Shown here one piece after another: positions 15,001-20,914 of a stretch of DNA of 64,000 bases. Made by a program: the position numbers and the translations under genes. The notes under the pieces are model-generated. The model was not told where the DNA came from, searched no databases, and saw nothing but the letters and a program-made list of their open reading frames with translations. Each line of letters begins with the position of its first letter. The stretch's first letter is position 1. The stretch comes from Novipirellula galeiformis (GTDB lineage Bacteria > Planctomycetota > Planctomycetia > Pirellulales > Pirellulaceae), in assembly GCF_007860095.1 (NCBI RefSeq), contig NZ_SJPT01000002.1:434001-498000 (forward strand), given 5' to 3'.

Positions 15001-17343
15001 ACGACGCAAGGCGGAGTTTTGACGCCGATCCTCAATTCCGCCAATGCGGTGATCGGGTTGCGTTACACGCCGAAATTGAATTTTGCGGGCACCGATCACT
15101 TTACATACACGGTGACGGATGATGGCGTTACGGTGGCACTGGGAGTGGATGGCTTACCCACCCCGGATCCACGCACGAACACCAATACGGTCACGATTGA
15201 AGTCGCCGCGATCAACAATGCTCCGATCTATGAAGGTCCGCTTGACAGTGATTCGCTTGAAGACCAAGGTCCAGTGACCGTCAACAACTGGGCCACCGGA
15301 ATCCAAGCGGGACCCGATGAGGCGATCGATGAACTTGCCGGGGATGGTACAACGCCAGCCCAAACGGTGTCATTTGTTCTCAGACAAGTTTCGGGCGATG
15401 CAGCCCTGTTCGCCGTGCCGCCTACGGTCACGATTACGGGGAACACGGCGAGTTTGAGCTACACTGCCGCAGACAATGCCAACGGCGATGCCATCTTCGA
15501 AGTCATTCTGCGGGACGACGGTAACCCGACCGATCCGGTACGGGGTGACAATAACGAAACCGCGCCACGAAGGTTTACGATTTCCGTGGCCCCGGTTAAC
15601 GACGCGCCGACGTTCATCCCCGGATTGCCGGTCTCCGTCGACGAAGACAGTGGCGATTACGCTGAAATTTGGGCAACCAGCGTTATGCCGGGACCCGCGA
15701 ATGAGTCCTCTCAGGACGTGTCTTTCGAAGTCATCATTCCCGATGCGTCGCGTGCGTTGTTTGAGACATTGCCGACGATTAGCTCGACGGGCGAACTGCA
15801 GTTCAAACCTGCCCAAAACGCCAGCGGCTCGGTCGACATCCAGGTGCGCGCGGTGGATTCGCTAGACGGCACGTCGGACTTCGTCACCCTTTCGATCGAA
15901 ATCGTCGAACAAAACGATGCCCCCGTCGCACAGGGCGATGAGCTCGACACGGATGAAGACACCATCCTGGTGATCCAAAGCAGCGAGTTGACCGCCAATG
16001 ACGTGGACCCCGATGTGGCGTCCAATCCATTGGAATCGCTGTCGGTGATCCTGCAATCCGATCCGGCCACGCAGCGTAATGCGCGAGTGACGTTCAACGC
16101 CGCGACCGGGGAAATTACTTATGATCCCACCGACTCCGAGGAGTTGCAGCGACTCAAACCGGGCGAAGAGTTGGTCGATACGTTCACCTACTCGGTCATG
16201 GATGACGCCGGAGAAATCAGTGATCCGGTGATGGTCAAAGTGACCGTCAAAGGGGTCAATGACGCCCCGGTTGTGAAGCCCGATGTCGTGATGCTAAGTC
16301 CAGAGGGAGCCACGCAGATTCGTCCGCTGGACAATGACATTGATGTCGATGGTACGCTGAATCCTTTGTCCATCAAGGTGACGCTACAGCCGAAACAAGG
16401 GGCGTTGTCCGTGGAAGCCGATGGCACCTTGTCGTACCTTCCTTTCGCGAGCTTCGAAGGCCCCGACGAATTCCGCTACACCGTCGCGGATGACCTTGGT
16501 CAACAGAGCCAACAAGCAACGGTCACGATCACACCGAATCAATTGCCGATCGCTCCGGATATGGACGATGTCATCGCCACATCAAAGGACAGCACCTTGA
16601 TTGATGTGGGGGCTGTGGCAATCGCCGTCGTCGGCCAACTCGATATGGAAAGTATCGAGATGGTCAGCGAGCCATCCAACGGGGTGGCGACGGTCAATTC
16701 CGATGGCACCATTTCGTACACGGCCTTCGATGACTATCTAGGGGCCGATTCGTTCGAGTTCACGATTCGGGATGCGGATGGACGCACCAGCCGACCGGCT
16801 ACCGTGACAATCGACGTGGTTGCCTATCGTCTACAGAATCCCGATCCAACTCGTTTCAGCGATGTAAATGGGGATGGAAAGGTATCCTCCTTAGACGCCT
16901 TGATGATCATCAATCGGATTGGGTTGGCCGGTACGAATGCCTCGAGCATTCCCGTAACGGCGGCCGATCGGGGACCGAATTATTACGACGTTTCCGGTGA
17001 CGATGTGATTTCGGTCTTCGATGCGTTGCGAGTGATTAACCAATTGATGATGCAGGGGCCGCAAACCGTAGCGGGCGGATCAGGTGAACAGCTCCCACAG
17101 CTATCTCCGATCGCCCAAACGGCGATTTCGCAATCGACTACGTTGGATGAGGCCAATGCGTTGGATGTCCCACAACCCATTGAAGCGTTTGGCACGCCCC
17201 AGAAGAGAGTTGCTGCGTCGTTCTCAAGCTCGACCGAGAACGACATCGTCGAGTTGATCGCCCAACGGCGTGAAACCGCCGATAAGAGCGAAGACGATGA
17301 GCGCGTCCGTGCGTTGGACGAGGCGTTCGCTGATCTAATGTGA
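1..17343 (+). CDS. Giant exported cadherin-like/dockerin protein with metzincin motif (5' end outside window)
   Basis: The frame is open from base 1, so the gene starts upstream; residues below count from the ATG at 88. Pre-peptidase C-like beta segments lie near 155-250, 480-590, 1430-1570 and 1630-1700. A perfect metzincin signature HExxHxxGxxH occupies H439-H449, with a possible Met-turn at about M457. A long section follows that looks like right-handed beta-helix (recurring 'iqnNvI'-type turns, 650-1400 and 2850-3050). A GEVED-type segment is at about 3452-3537. From about 3540 to 5580 there are roughly 13 tandem modules ending in VNDAP or variants, typical of Tandem-95/cadherin-like repeats. 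A dockerin type I pair (two DxNxDGxxSxxDAL-like loops) is at about 5592-5655, followed by a 95-residue tail. It is probably secreted or surface-anchored, for adhesion or matrix formation. Whether the metzincin site is active is unknown, because the flanking catalytic domain is divergent. It ends with TGA. Confidence 0.9.
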   Translation: MVFRTASTASHNATDDAYAFPDDTYRIEIMGAGGAALTNTGGEAFNDGVDYALQFRLDRGPQVVGVVPQPVQRVGASLNQQSNKIVVYFDNQLLDKNDAVDPRFYRLIDTATTIDRGDDVTLIPQTAVYEASNQSVTLTFDSDLPEGTFRLDVGYSADGTSANNGAVQVGSLFPSVSGSVASGYVVNSYLGDESGRNDDASDVDAFALRVETGTTVNVRVEPKPGLAVKVTLLDASGVMVGAPVTGADGAVVLLSQPVTAGNYTVKVESDGGTGSYVLQTSLAGGTLSINDDNSDVTKATQLGVLGAAGITLTSAIQPQSVPLPPYPGGNDEPGHRQIQRESHIGSTGTALTTPSAIITRGYYFPSTIGSDTSGNAYPNLITEEEKRIVRGIYDVLAEVSGYEFIETTNSGGGGTMIGKGDLRALNPLMGPDAGVGGLGGAGAVVLNGDLFNQANRYYGDGFTSTMMHEILHSLGLGHAYELPAAMSGVGLPNDVTPGDNDVVHLQRIVPPSSTDVDLFKFVLEESGKWSAETVAERRSSPSQLNTLLKLYRQNDADPNQHDLVAQNDRYFGNDSFLELDLGPGTYFVGVTSTGNDTYDPKVPDSGYGGTSDGPYELKLSFEADRGEAGLRDTDGTSLDGDGNGEPGGVYSFWFQASDQASTIYVDRVNDSNLNAPDGDGSIGNPFDTIGSALSAAKNRIVVPQDAGARINAGETLTIDDGINSDVALTFGSGVGEIPFVGLSAAEIASNIAAAIDAHRGTALAASVNVTVSGRVVKLSNIDALDVEASPTLLKAPNLIRIVGNGGTDGDIDTEGDNVPYLVGSDSSNVALRDGLDLLVPQGATLMIDAGTLIKLRKANIDIGTSSINISRAGSAIQVLGTPQNPVFLRSYHDDSFGGDSDGNGTAMAGDFGGIVIRDDSDLESDGVFLNYINHADIHNGGGKVFVDANEETFTPIHIVDARPTLSFNSIAKSKSAAISASPNSFDDSLGRIGPDVQGNFLADNKIDGLFIRVDLKDGALLDRLTVPGRFDDSDITHVLTQNLIIAGNPGGMETNALGQTVARSAGRLMVDPGVVVKLSKARIEAERGASALIAEGTENRPVIFTSLFDDRYGGSGTFNTDSGVFTTGNPGDWAGLFFGEVSSGSIDHGLISFAGGDSPIEGGSANFNAIEVHQADLRVTNSVIKDNADGNASGVRNGRGANQAAVIYVRGAQPILVSNSIVDNTGTAININANALRFETRVDPGRATGPADRFSQFDDNSGPLVRLNQLDNNSTNGMSVRGELLTTESIWDDTDIVHVLRNEITVDNLHTYGGLTLQSSNTESLVVKLSGTTAGFTATGTPLETIDRIGGTIHVLGTSGHPVVLTSLSDDSIGAGFSPDGTVTKNTNNTANVSSGASGDWRGFKFDEWSNDRNVAVIRERENPITGGKESNGNVNNAQFLGTMAPDEKSADENRRVGFEVNGFISPDDSNDVDLYSFKATAGIGIWIDIDRTNTSLDAIVEVVNSNGTVLARSNRSSDPTGPGNSNANALTQNPLLGGDYYTQNFRDPGLFFVLPGVPGSEGIYFVRVRSAPNGANFAVLDGQSSGKYQLQIRQRQEDEFPGSTIQHSDIRDANTAIDVRGLPSHSLLTGEAGELSSNNNTLGSAQTLVNLLETDMAAIGISGALDSNSDVDWYKFELRHTGVQEIAGFNDSPGTVAVVFDLDYADKALRADTTIAVYDNSGRLVYVSREGNIEDDQQSPSAPESYDLSRGSLGDKDPYIGPIHITPQGANQFYYVAVMSNRQLPTALMGVFQASMSNGENRLTRLEPVNSVTRVVEDHIGLVGYNSYGIPIEPETTQGIFDLTDATTLSNHVVPYQFSDLVTYVITDSSSENGDNLYTASIAEDGVFETRVKPNVGDANNDIQDIVIRSDGAMYGYRNLTSGSGTVGQLVKLDPSTGNIVSSQNDNIPGNGATLNVNLYPTSSAFNRTEQFTTSHEVDAFTFQRSGETGSPAAPVPTYNVYYSVRESDDSSKLYRARQNGDATPANAAGGNPQYGYVGDIQPAGVQNATASWTISNGASPAITTNIRFESKQPGSAGNGIIINVTEIRGGTASAVVTSAGGSTINLQITRTPATGAITGGPTAANIVDAINNNDDASALVTAVITAGSSATTAVSGTPDRTLNGGAGTPLSGRVTGLSYDNFQSNGNLFGVTTAGELLEINPSNGEVVSSQILSDAGGEAFDFQGLALGPQNVDGGMFANVLFAVTKDNWVVAFESDGTFVNAFNGGADYVSTVTGMQGNATGLAFSPLDFNLWHPTTGRASNAGHGINEAPDGSRVPGNEDVSIANPGDFEDRSFAQSNGGASFQFGFEAWQEAPGPNAEGYLTYQTGTNAQLGIRQTQQHADLSSNPDIRDTYNLPGGGLGTLQSNSFSLASAAERDRPTLYFNYFLETENHPGTLAGDDLADPFRDSARVFASRDNGATWELLATNNSQVSEADPSGETGELPGFLSHLSDAGLNAQTPRAKDEQLVQELFDNSGVWRQARVDLSTFAGADDIRLRFDFSTAGTMSDDTLFIGEDVDPASGRKLEGSFGEFRADDRSNRSVNNKFEGFYIDDIIVGFAERGEMVTSATTDSSVTNLDAAGSRTRNNNPTPNPDILKGPYQLEIRRTDEFAGMVADGIRIGTTFDTNDRHVLIADAIASEDYEGRALNSVPWAIPGDIELLGIEIPSLVITPWRVTDTSPFTGSHSLQTGNFSAGSGIIPIPKAVSVYQATLADLGSVSTEAGVIEFAFRVDSPEDHGLRFLIDNVPQNLRAGGDENEVIIDGTLASGDMPYQVVRFPFKSGDHTFTWAFDSTTDPGTTLPNVAFIDDVKLVQGGTGLLADRNRERVQGMFIVDSNIIRNSQTVGINVQPGTPEANGAVPHPGSTIQFPQTDPNRLVPGIVIQNNVIDGTSAIRFAGESNASPNRPVPFGRIINNTLIGTGPSVGTGVNIVDRASPTLMNNIITGFNRGINDATSAGVNVVVRSNYFQGNSVNGGLGTDGIVRAAGTPLFVDAANQNYYLVDTSPALDSSLDELEDRFDYITFKTELGIAISTIDAPARDVYGQLRISSSQIPGGGGSTPFIDRGAVDRSDFEQPFAQLINPIDDLNTLRDDRDPNATVVHLRQPILDNFSILLTDGRGPNAPFEGTGVNPATVNASSVTVRRNNVTLTAGVDFVLGYNEFTGELRLTPFSTLWAPAAVYEIFLDNSLIADNAGNLLKENQANGTTQFTIILPDVPLDFGDATVGLSYATELDKNAARHAIIDGALPRLGKVIDSEPNSAARSGGSDDMTAVVSATSPTGSAIFNITALPGVRGQSIEITATPPSPHAQIAIDIGNGVTLFELVPDGIAPSVGAIAVRYATGDTPDMIATQLTAAITAAMSSPGDSLVVDRPDPLNQALIDVYNLDDEDGVNVGIYNDGTTDYIVFLKPGVNGTTTDNKDVLGFLNPLDQTGTQIPVTVTGSGYVSGWIDFNGDGVFHPTLEKVIDNVWVTDTGNPTVFTVNTPAGTADKVTWARFRISPEGGLQPSGLAVGGEVEDYQVQIMNVPLPVPVNDPLATSTHYTIQEDQTLVTADSPNLIPSPIDNDTFHPLTFTPVTVIVGQDVSNGTLDLDSETGDFVYTPHADFVGIDTFTYRLATQQSAIDLTLSTTVFATVTIEVDPVNDAPLAQDQTIIATEDVIRTVTNAELLINAAAHASPAYPVDAPSAPWDERDQVLQVVALHVDSGTGGVPVTIDSNTPIGAFPVATPRGQILSATFNTTDPSNPFLESFEYRSNLDLNRDNLRTDPGSSIFDEISYTISDDGLSDDPNVLDDGGADDETGVFDSDRGRLTHTAKVFFDVRPQNDDPIANADSISKDSPRWLAYWAGLTQPAPIPTENVSLTIPFAFLLENDKNAPATAADELADYNDNFLSIPDPGTTLTTTLGGTVTFNSDATFTYVAPLNHYGEDTFVYTAQDQGIDEDGAGNRPVVPRTATSVVTIFVEPVNQIPVAIPRVLNVDEVVEYDGFGNLVNTDRRVHFDSEFLLGLSGSNPVLPGSSDPLLAAPYDESNQALSVVAFSDADESIDVADLTNPDGTGWLPMTTPSGGVLMFYFQDGVFVDGYYEPPVDYNGQFPHEADPDNPLEFFNYVVSDDGTVMLPPLPPGTPYTPDPFDKARSLPERVSLKVLQQNDGPYIPSFDTGTTIVDGTLIAYDSNSISLDERDRFGAPTLSFDLYRTVGVEIKPGRPTALDELVSQSLSSVIVQPALDSGGLSRVPDGLMAANPILRPDGLFTIAPVADAFGIAVYDVIVTDSGLSTGANRNVSIRQLTITINPINDAPQASDQQLDNVIEAVERDANGDEISPLPVAQITFTKAQLLRNSVAGVFDASLNAQYNESEQDLRVVAFRVPGVPDDVDGAALGAGEVTTTRTTLNDATLTFTFMDGEFISGTYAPSVDYNRRSPFTADDSFQFKIADGGSVTIPGSDPAVMQDIGSLSSVYATATITTIEQNDPPEFDYLPIVDVLERDDNGETVVKGWATNIMAGPLTARDELQRESVQFTVRTDMSTIPPGLFRVPAKVANNGSLSIYPSPDAVGSATLVIEANDLDPTTSGFVSASRFVTITVNVQPVNDAPRLNPEVVGTSAVSLPDPDLGYTVDSDGTIVYLLREDNTQPGGTPSVFFIPLDKTHATSLGDFTAPGLLDVFTVGPENEADGTTGGSQILELFSLPNTTQRNGKLTKVFDVNNQLIGVNYQPPANYNSAIGEDDGFTYSVRDDNFVDGETYALSQNALVPDQRTVSNRVRFRMSPVNDQPEFELSNSKLESSEDSNLVIRNGVAINISGGPRSTALDESTQQVEFSVVPVGFDADEFFVTKPTLTSMGRLTYRPAADVFGDFVFEVKLTDKGPQETATRGDRFESEPQMLTLSIRPINDPPVLQAAAPSLVYSTSEDGFVEILFDGDSGANPGLLDFFVVGPENETSALVGGGQDVSVATPYPVGTTQGGVLTPILNSANAVIGLRYTPKLNFAGTDHFTYTVTDDGVTVALGVDGLPTPDPRTNTNTVTIEVAAINNAPIYEGPLDSDSLEDQGPVTVNNWATGIQAGPDEAIDELAGDGTTPAQTVSFVLRQVSGDAALFAVPPTVTITGNTASLSYTAADNANGDAIFEVILRDDGNPTDPVRGDNNETAPRRFTISVAPVNDAPTFIPGLPVSVDEDSGDYAEIWATSVMPGPANESSQDVSFEVIIPDASRALFETLPTISSTGELQFKPAQNASGSVDIQVRAVDSLDGTSDFVTLSIEIVEQNDAPVAQGDELDTDEDTILVIQSSELTANDVDPDVASNPLESLSVILQSDPATQRNARVTFNAATGEITYDPTDSEELQRLKPGEELVDTFTYSVMDDAGEISDPVMVKVTVKGVNDAPVVKPDVVMLSPEGATQIRPLDNDIDVDGTLNPLSIKVTLQPKQGALSVEADGTLSYLPFASFEGPDEFRYTVADDLGQQSQQATVTITPNQLPIAPDMDDVIATSKDSTLIDVGAVAIAVVGQLDMESIEMVSEPSNGVATVNSDGTISYTAFDDYLGADSFEFTIRDADGRTSRPATVTIDVVAYRLQNPDPTRFSDVNGDGKVSSLDALMIINRIGLAGTNASSIPVTAADRGPNYYDVSGDDVISVFDALRVINQLMMQGPQTVAGGSGEQLPQLSPIAQTAISQSTTLDEANALDVPQPIEAFGTPQKRVAASFSSSTENDIVELIAQRRETADKSEDDERVRALDEAFADLM

Positions 17344-17374
17344 TGTAAGATCACGAGGTTGCTAGCTTTCTGTT

Positions 17375-17432
17375 TTAAGCCGTGCACTCGTGTGGAAGAG
17401 CTAATTCTTCCGCACGAGTCGAGCCGGCTTAA
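17375..17432. terminator. Long imperfect inverted repeat after the giant gene
   Basis: The left arm begins TTAAGCCG and ends ACTCGTGTGGAAGA. The right arm mirrors it as TCTTCCGCACGAGT...CGGCTTAA, giving about 25 paired positions with one small bulge and a short AT-rich loop. It starts 32 bases after the stop codon of the giant gene and well before flgK. There is no T-run downstream on the plus strand, so it may be a factor-independent terminator of weak type, an mRNA-stabilising hairpin or an interspersed repeat. Confidence 0.5.
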
Positions 17433-17595
17433 GTCCGGGGCTGCCTCCGTTTATTCGAATCGCTTCGCCACCCATCGCAGTGATCCGTAGGCGGTTAGGA
17501 TTAAGCGACGGTTTTAACGATTGTGTCAATTGTGCTCGTAGGGATGCCGATGAAAGATTCAAGGCGTGTTTCCTACGGTCAATTGAGACAACCGC

Positions 17596-19284
17596 ATGAG
17601 CCTTCTCGGCACAATCCAGCAATCTAAAAGTGCAATCGATGTTGCTCAAATCGGCCTCCAGGTCGTTGGGAACAACGTCGCTAATGCGAATACGCCTGGA
17701 TATATTCGCCAGCAATTGCAGCAATCGTCTGCGGTGGCGGTACGTGACGGGGGCTTGATAAAGGGCCTTGGTGTTCGGGCAACGGGCATCGTTCAAGTGG
17801 TGGATCAAGCCCATTTTGAACGGATGCTTGGTGCCAAGACCGCCGTCGCGGGTGCCGAAGCTCTCGAAAAGGCCTACTCTCAACTCGAAGAACTTTCCAA
17901 CGACCTGGACAACTCGGGTCTAAGCCAACAATTTTCGCTGTTTAACAATGCGGTCCATGAGCTTTCGACCCAGCCGGGGGATGCTTCGCTTCGCGAGTTC
18001 GTGATCCTGCAGGGTGAAACGCTGACGGGCAACCTTCGCCGCGCTCGAGAACAGGCCAGTGATCGTCTACAGGCTTGGGACGGCGAACTGAAGGATGTCG
18101 CCAGCGACATCAACCGCTTGACGACTCGGATCGCCAAATTGAATCTCGATATCGCGACGATCGAGGGCGGGGGGCTAGTCCACAGTGACGCCACCGGGCT
18201 ACGCGACCAGCGTTACCTCGCACTCGAAGAGCTCGCCCAATTCGTTAACGTGAACGTTCAGGAGCAGGAAAGTGGTGCGGTGTCCGTCTTCGTGGGCGGC
18301 GACTACATCGTTAACGATGGGATCAACCGCTTGGTCAAAAGTGGTTACAGCGAGGAGCTCGATGCACAAGAGATTCGGATCGTTGAAACCGATTCGCCGC
18401 TGCAAGTGACCGGCGGACAACTCGCCGCAACCGCAGAAGCACGCGACGGCATCTTCGGCGACTATATCGACAATATCGATCGCATGGCCTCCGCTCTGAT
18501 CCGCAGTGTCAACGAGGTCCATTCACAGGGGCAAGGCCGGAAAGGGTACCAGGAAGTTTTGTCGAGTGTGAAAGGCAATGCAAACGTTCCGCTCGCCAAC
18601 GCCGACCTAGCGTGGGAACCCAAAAACGGTACGTTTGATATGAGCGTGGTCGATTCCAGCGGCGACGTGATCTCCACCCACCGCATCAAGGTGCGAAATC
18701 TGGGGCAAGTGACTGATTCGACGATGAGCTCGATCGTGGTGGACATCGATGCGATCGAAGGCATCTCAGCCAGTGTTACCAGTGACGGGCGTATCGAGAT
18801 TCTATCCGACTCGCACACCTCGTCCTTTACGTTTGGCGAAGATACCAGTGGGTTTTTGGCGGCGGCGGGCATCAACACCTTCTTTGTCGGCCGCGACGCC
18901 ACCGACATCAACGTCAGCGAGGCGTTGCGGCTTGACAGCGATCTGTTGGCCGTCAGCGCTGGGGGGATTGGCGAAGACACCGACGTGTTGGCGTCGATGC
19001 TCGATCTCGTCGATCGCCCGCAAGACTCGTTGGATGGCCGCTCGGTGCGCGGTATCTACGAAGGTACCATCGCTGGGGTAGCGCAAAAGATTAGTTTGCA
19101 GAACAGTGAGGCGGATGGGCTGCGGGATTTCTATGCCACCCTGCAATCACAACACCTGGCGATCACCGGGGTCAACATTGATGAAGAATCGATCAAGATG
19201 ATCACCTATCAACGCGCATTCCAAGCGTCCTCTCGCGTCATTTCGACCGCGACCGAAATGCTCGATATCTTGATGAACTTGTAA
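17596..19284 (+). CDS. flgK: Flagellar hook-associated protein 1 (FlgK)
   Basis: FlgK is the first hook-filament junction protein, exported through the flagellar type III apparatus. The 562-residue product opens with the heptad-rich N-terminal D0 helix (ending VVGNNVANANTPGYIRQ) shared by rod, hook and HAP proteins. It closes with the matching C-terminal helix (ESIKMITYQRAFQASSRV...MLDILMNL), which packs against the first. The central part is variable beta structure, and the length is normal for FlgK. The start is ATG after 'caaccgc'. No other flagellar gene lies within the window: the giant surface-protein gene precedes it and an oppositely oriented peptidase gene follows only 22 bp after its stop. 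Scattered flagellar genes are known in planctomycetes, so an orphan location does not argue against function. Confidence 0.93.
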   Translation: MSLLGTIQQSKSAIDVAQIGLQVVGNNVANANTPGYIRQQLQQSSAVAVRDGGLIKGLGVRATGIVQVVDQAHFERMLGAKTAVAGAEALEKAYSQLEELSNDLDNSGLSQQFSLFNNAVHELSTQPGDASLREFVILQGETLTGNLRRAREQASDRLQAWDGELKDVASDINRLTTRIAKLNLDIATIEGGGLVHSDATGLRDQRYLALEELAQFVNVNVQEQESGAVSVFVGGDYIVNDGINRLVKSGYSEELDAQEIRIVETDSPLQVTGGQLAATAEARDGIFGDYIDNIDRMASALIRSVNEVHSQGQGRKGYQEVLSSVKGNANVPLANADLAWEPKNGTFDMSVVDSSGDVISTHRIKVRNLGQVTDSTMSSIVVDIDAIEGISASVTSDGRIEILSDSHTSSFTFGEDTSGFLAAAGINTFFVGRDATDINVSEALRLDSDLLAVSAGGIGEDTDVLASMLDLVDRPQDSLDGRSVRGIYEGTIAGVAQKISLQNSEADGLRDFYATLQSQHLAITGVNIDEESIKMITYQRAFQASSRVISTATEMLDILMNL

Positions 19285-19306
19285 CGAGTTTGCCTATCTC
19301 GCCGAG

Positions 19307-20413
19307 TTAACGAACGCGTTTCATGTAAGCGACAAATTGTTTGTCCAGAGTTTCGAGTTTGGTGTCGAACGCATCCTCAAACATCTCAATTCGCTCACGT
19401 TTACTGAGTTCCACAAGCGGCTTGACCTCGCTGAGTCGTTTCAGATACTCGACAAAGTCTTCACGCTGCGTCTTGAGTAGGAAATAGGTCAACGCCCAAC
19501 CTTCGCCGTAAGCATCTGCCGCCGTTGCAGGGCTGCGGAATCGCGAGTCATCCGCGATCAACGTTGCCAACGATTCACTGGGACGGTTGGGCAAATAGAG
19601 ATTCCAGCGACGCAGATTTTTCTGATTCACCCGCCCAATCCCTCGCCAACCTTTGCTGTTCCTGCGGTCGGGAGACTCGAAGAACATCGCCAAACCTTCG
19701 CTGACCCACATCGGGTTGTCGGCGAATCGCCGTTGCAGTCCACAATTGTAAGCGAGTTGATGGGTGGCTTCATGAATGATCGTGGCGATGTTACGCTCCC
19801 AATTGGGCACGTTGAACGTCGTCATCCGATTGCTCGAAAGATGGTAGTAGCCGATCACCGAATTCGCTGATTCGCCAATCTCGACCTGGGCGTACTTGAG
19901 GAACGAATCGTGATCATCCAACAGCAATGCGACTAAGGGGAAACGCGGTTCGGTTAACTCCCAACGCTGGTTCTTCCAATAGGAAAAGAAACTGCGATAC
20001 AACTGCTCGAATAAACCACCCACCTGACGAGCATGGTTCTCATCGGTGTTGTGAACAATCAGATAATTTGCGGTGCGATAAACCGAGAAACCCTCGGGCA
20101 TCTCCGTCATCATTCGCTGGTTCATCTCGTCGTCATCGATCGGAACAAGCTCTCCCGGGGTGTTCGTCCGCGCGATCAATTGCTCGGGTTGAATGGTCCA
20201 GATGCGACCATCATCGGCAAGAACGAGAAGCCCTCCATCTTGAGCTTCGACCAGCAATTCGCCGGTAACGGTCCTGGTGACTGCATCCTCGTTTGGAGCG
20301 GTACCCGCCTTGAATTCGATCGTTTCAAAGGCGATGAGTTCGCCCGCTGCCATCGCCAAGAAAAGGACAGCAGTGAAGATAAGTTGTCTGTCGGCTCGAA
20401 GCATCCTTAACAT
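19307..20413 (-). CDS. DUF1570-type exported gluzincin-like metallopeptidase
   Basis: The product has 368 residues with an N-terminal hydrophobic signal (residues 8-28, ending ...GELIAFE). A zinc-binding HEATH motif sits at H214-H218. A glutamate in WVSEGLAMFFE (E239) follows at the spacing expected for the third ligand of MA-clan gluzincins. The region around it (TTFNVPNWERNIATIIHEATHQ) is typical of DUF1570, a family expanded in planctomycetes. The N-terminal 90 residues form a small beta domain with repeated 'LLVLADDGRIW' strands. It probably acts outside the cytoplasm; its substrate cannot be inferred. It is convergent with flgK and separated by about 500 bp from the next minus-strand gene, so it is likely transcribed alone. 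The start is the first of two nearby methionines (20413 or 20404). Confidence 0.82.
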   Translation of the reverse strand: MLRMLRADRQLIFTAVLFLAMAAGELIAFETIEFKAGTAPNEDAVTRTVTGELLVEAQDGGLLVLADDGRIWTIQPEQLIARTNTPGELVPIDDDEMNQRMMTEMPEGFSVYRTANYLIVHNTDENHARQVGGLFEQLYRSFFSYWKNQRWELTEPRFPLVALLLDDHDSFLKYAQVEIGESANSVIGYYHLSSNRMTTFNVPNWERNIATIIHEATHQLAYNCGLQRRFADNPMWVSEGLAMFFESPDRRNSKGWRGIGRVNQKNLRRWNLYLPNRPSESLATLIADDSRFRSPATAADAYGEGWALTYFLLKTQREDFVEYLKRLSEVKPLVELSKRERIEMFEDAFDTKLETLDKQFVAYMKRVR

Positions 20414-20914
20414 TTTCCTTCGACATGGTTGGATTCTTAGATCGCGTTTTCACGACCCTCCGCTCGATCGGCATCCGCCATTGTAGTCGTGGCGATGCAA
20501 GTCTCGCCAGCGATTGAATGTTGGGTGTCCCACAAGACGCGCCGAATGCAAGAGTTATAACACCTGTGATCGACGACAAACCGGATGACGCCCCCCTTCG
20601 CAGGTTTGAGCAAGCCGCAAGTTCGGAGTTCCGTGAGCCTCCGAAACGGCGTTCACTCTCCCTTCGCGTGATTGAGTCGTGCCTTTCATCAAGAAAACTC
20701 GGCTGCGCACGATGAACAATTCTGGCCCAAATTCCAGGACCATCGGGACTCTGTATTGCCGATCGTAGGGAACCAAGCGAGCCTAAACAACCGCGGGGCA
20801 TGGGCGGTGCCCCCGGCGAAGTCGGTAAGTTTGTGTATTCCAGCAACTTCGACCGGGGTGGGGGATCGCAGCAACGACAACGCAAGTGATTCGGGATCAC
20901 TTCGGACTACTTGC
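20414..20914. other. Gap without a supported gene
   Basis: These 501 bp lie between two minus-strand genes. Several overlapping short frames exist on both strands (up to about 190 codons), but none has a recognisable motif, signal or family resemblance, and they contradict one another. A 7-bp hairpin (AAGTGAT/ATCACTT, 20884-20902) just past the stop of the upstream esterase gene could end its transcript, but it lacks a T-run. Confidence 0.5.

Noticed and set aside
20325-20900. 191-codon minus-strand frame in the DUF1570/esterase gap
   Set aside because: Arg/Pro/Ser-rich, overlaps the DUF1570 gene start and opposing frames, with no family or signal.
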